Source: Chaunax sp. Z400
Lineage: Eukaryota; Chordata; Actinopteri; Lophiiformes; Chaunacidae
DNA: 64,000 nucleotides
Direction: 5' to 3'
Assembly: GCA_037577475.1 (NCBI GenBank)
Contig: CM075187.1
Span: 25,149,310 to 25,213,309 of the forward strand
Part shown: positions 62,839 through 64,000 of the stretch, piece by piece
Numbering within the stretch: position 1 is the first letter of the stretch
Layout: every line of letters begins with the position of its first letter
Notes under the pieces: generated by a model
Seen by the model: the letters and a program-made list of their open reading frames with translations, nothing else
Database searches by the model: none
Told to the model about the DNA's origin: nothing
Program-made: the position numbers and the translations under genes

Positions 62839-64000
62839 CTGCTTTTTTTATTTTTAATGGGACCTCATGGGGCTGTTGGTACTCCTGCTGCTCCAGGTGT
62901 TCTGAAGTTTAACCTCTAATTGAGTAAAAAGTTTGTGGCGATATTTTGCAAAATTCCTGTTTCGACAATACATGAGAAAATGGAGGAAATGCATCACGTT
63001 TAATATTTTTTATATTTTTTAATGCTTTATGATTAACTTCTCAAAGATAACAACAAGTTTAATGAAAAAAAATTATTTCAACTCAATAACTTGCAAGTAA
63101 TTTTCTTCTAACCTTCTGATTTTTAAATCAACTCAATAGTAGCTGTGATTTCGACACAGTATCACAGCAGAAACAACGTGACTGATTCTGATCTCTTCCT
63201 CAGATTCAAAATATTGGTTTCAATTGGTTCACAGAAGTAAACAAAGTCTGTTAGCTTACAAGTAAATGACTAGTAAATTGTAAGTTTTGAAAGAATCCAA
63301 CAGTATCTATTTAACACAATATTACATAAGACATGTTATTTAAATATGTTTATAGTTTGATATTCTTTTACTTTACTTACTCAGCAGATTTGAGACTTAC
63401 ATAACTTCTATCTTGGTCTTATCATACATATGTGGTATTATTACTTCTGACAATTGTTTGGTGCGTGGAATTATGTATTTGTGATAAGATCTCGACAAAT
63501 CGAGTCAAAGATCCTGTATGGCCGACAACTTTAACTTTAACTTCGTGAAGTTCTGTGCCTGTGACGAGTTTGATTTGTATGTTACGCCAAAGCATCCCGT
63601 CAACGTCACCATGTTTAACCTTTAAGTTATTACTGTACCTTAAGTCTCAGATGACTGACAAAAATTTTCAGGCACATGATGTCTACTCAAATGAAATGTT
63701 AAATTTGATGTTCCATCTGAAAATTTCACTTCTATCTTTTAACTTTTGCAAACCAACTTGTTTTTTATCAACTGTACCGTACTCAGTGAAAATGTTGCCT
63801 CACACTCGCTAAAGTCCCGTTAAGTCCCTCGTCATCATTTGATGCACAAATGCATGACTTCCAGGGCAAATACAAGGTTACAGAGTGTAAATGAAGTTTT
63901 CCAAAAGTACCAGTTGAAGCAAAAAGCCATGGACTCTTGCCAGCAAAAGAGGCTCCTGCAGTGATAGAGCACCAAGCCAGACACAAAGCAGCAGAGTCCC
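62839..64000. other. Non-coding stretch to the window end
   Basis: AT-rich, no exon or repeat recognised. Confidence 0.5.

Overview
This is a vertebrate, almost certainly teleost (percomorph-like) nuclear window. It is AT-rich and mostly non-coding, with exons bounded by GT/AG splice sites, long CA/TG microsatellites, tRNA-derived SINEs ending in L2-type tails, GATG-tailed Rex3-like RTE fragments, L1- and L2-type LINE pieces, a Tc1 transposon and hAT-like elements. There is no sign of a bacterial or viral genome.

The only recognisable cellular gene on the + strand is a Pim-like serine/threonine kinase. Three exons lie at 11882-12547 and three at 32419-33190. Splice phases agree throughout, and the P-loop, VAIK lysine, HRD loop, DFG and PPEW motifs are all present. 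Exon 3 carries an apparent 1-base deletion with an in-frame stop after it, so this copy is either a pseudogene or holds a base error.

The intron between exons 3 and 4 (12548-32418, about 19.9 kb) is almost filled by a tandem array of a roughly 5.3-5.5 kb compound unit. In + strand order each unit holds: a ~196-bp satellite array; a GGGCCCGAG-type fish repeat; an antisense three-exon gene; an upstream region with three X-box-like motifs; and a fragment of a LINE SGNH/GDSL esterase ORF1. The antisense gene is the most interesting object. It predicts a 373-residue protein with a basic NLS-like stretch, six 32-residue acidic Ser/Asp-rich repeats plus a seventh partial one, and a cationic amphipathic C-terminus. 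Three copies (15532-17678, 20979-23125, 26288-28434) keep open frames, splice sites and an AATAAA. I recognise no family for it. A fourth, partial unit was interrupted by an L2-like LINE at 30842-31840.

Regions: 1-11881 is non-coding sequence with repeats; 11882-33190 is the Pim-like gene with its nested array; 33191-64000 is gene-poor sequence with SINE, LINE, Tc1 and hAT remnants and microsatellites. The flanks may be a gene desert, and I could not support any further protein-coding gene there.
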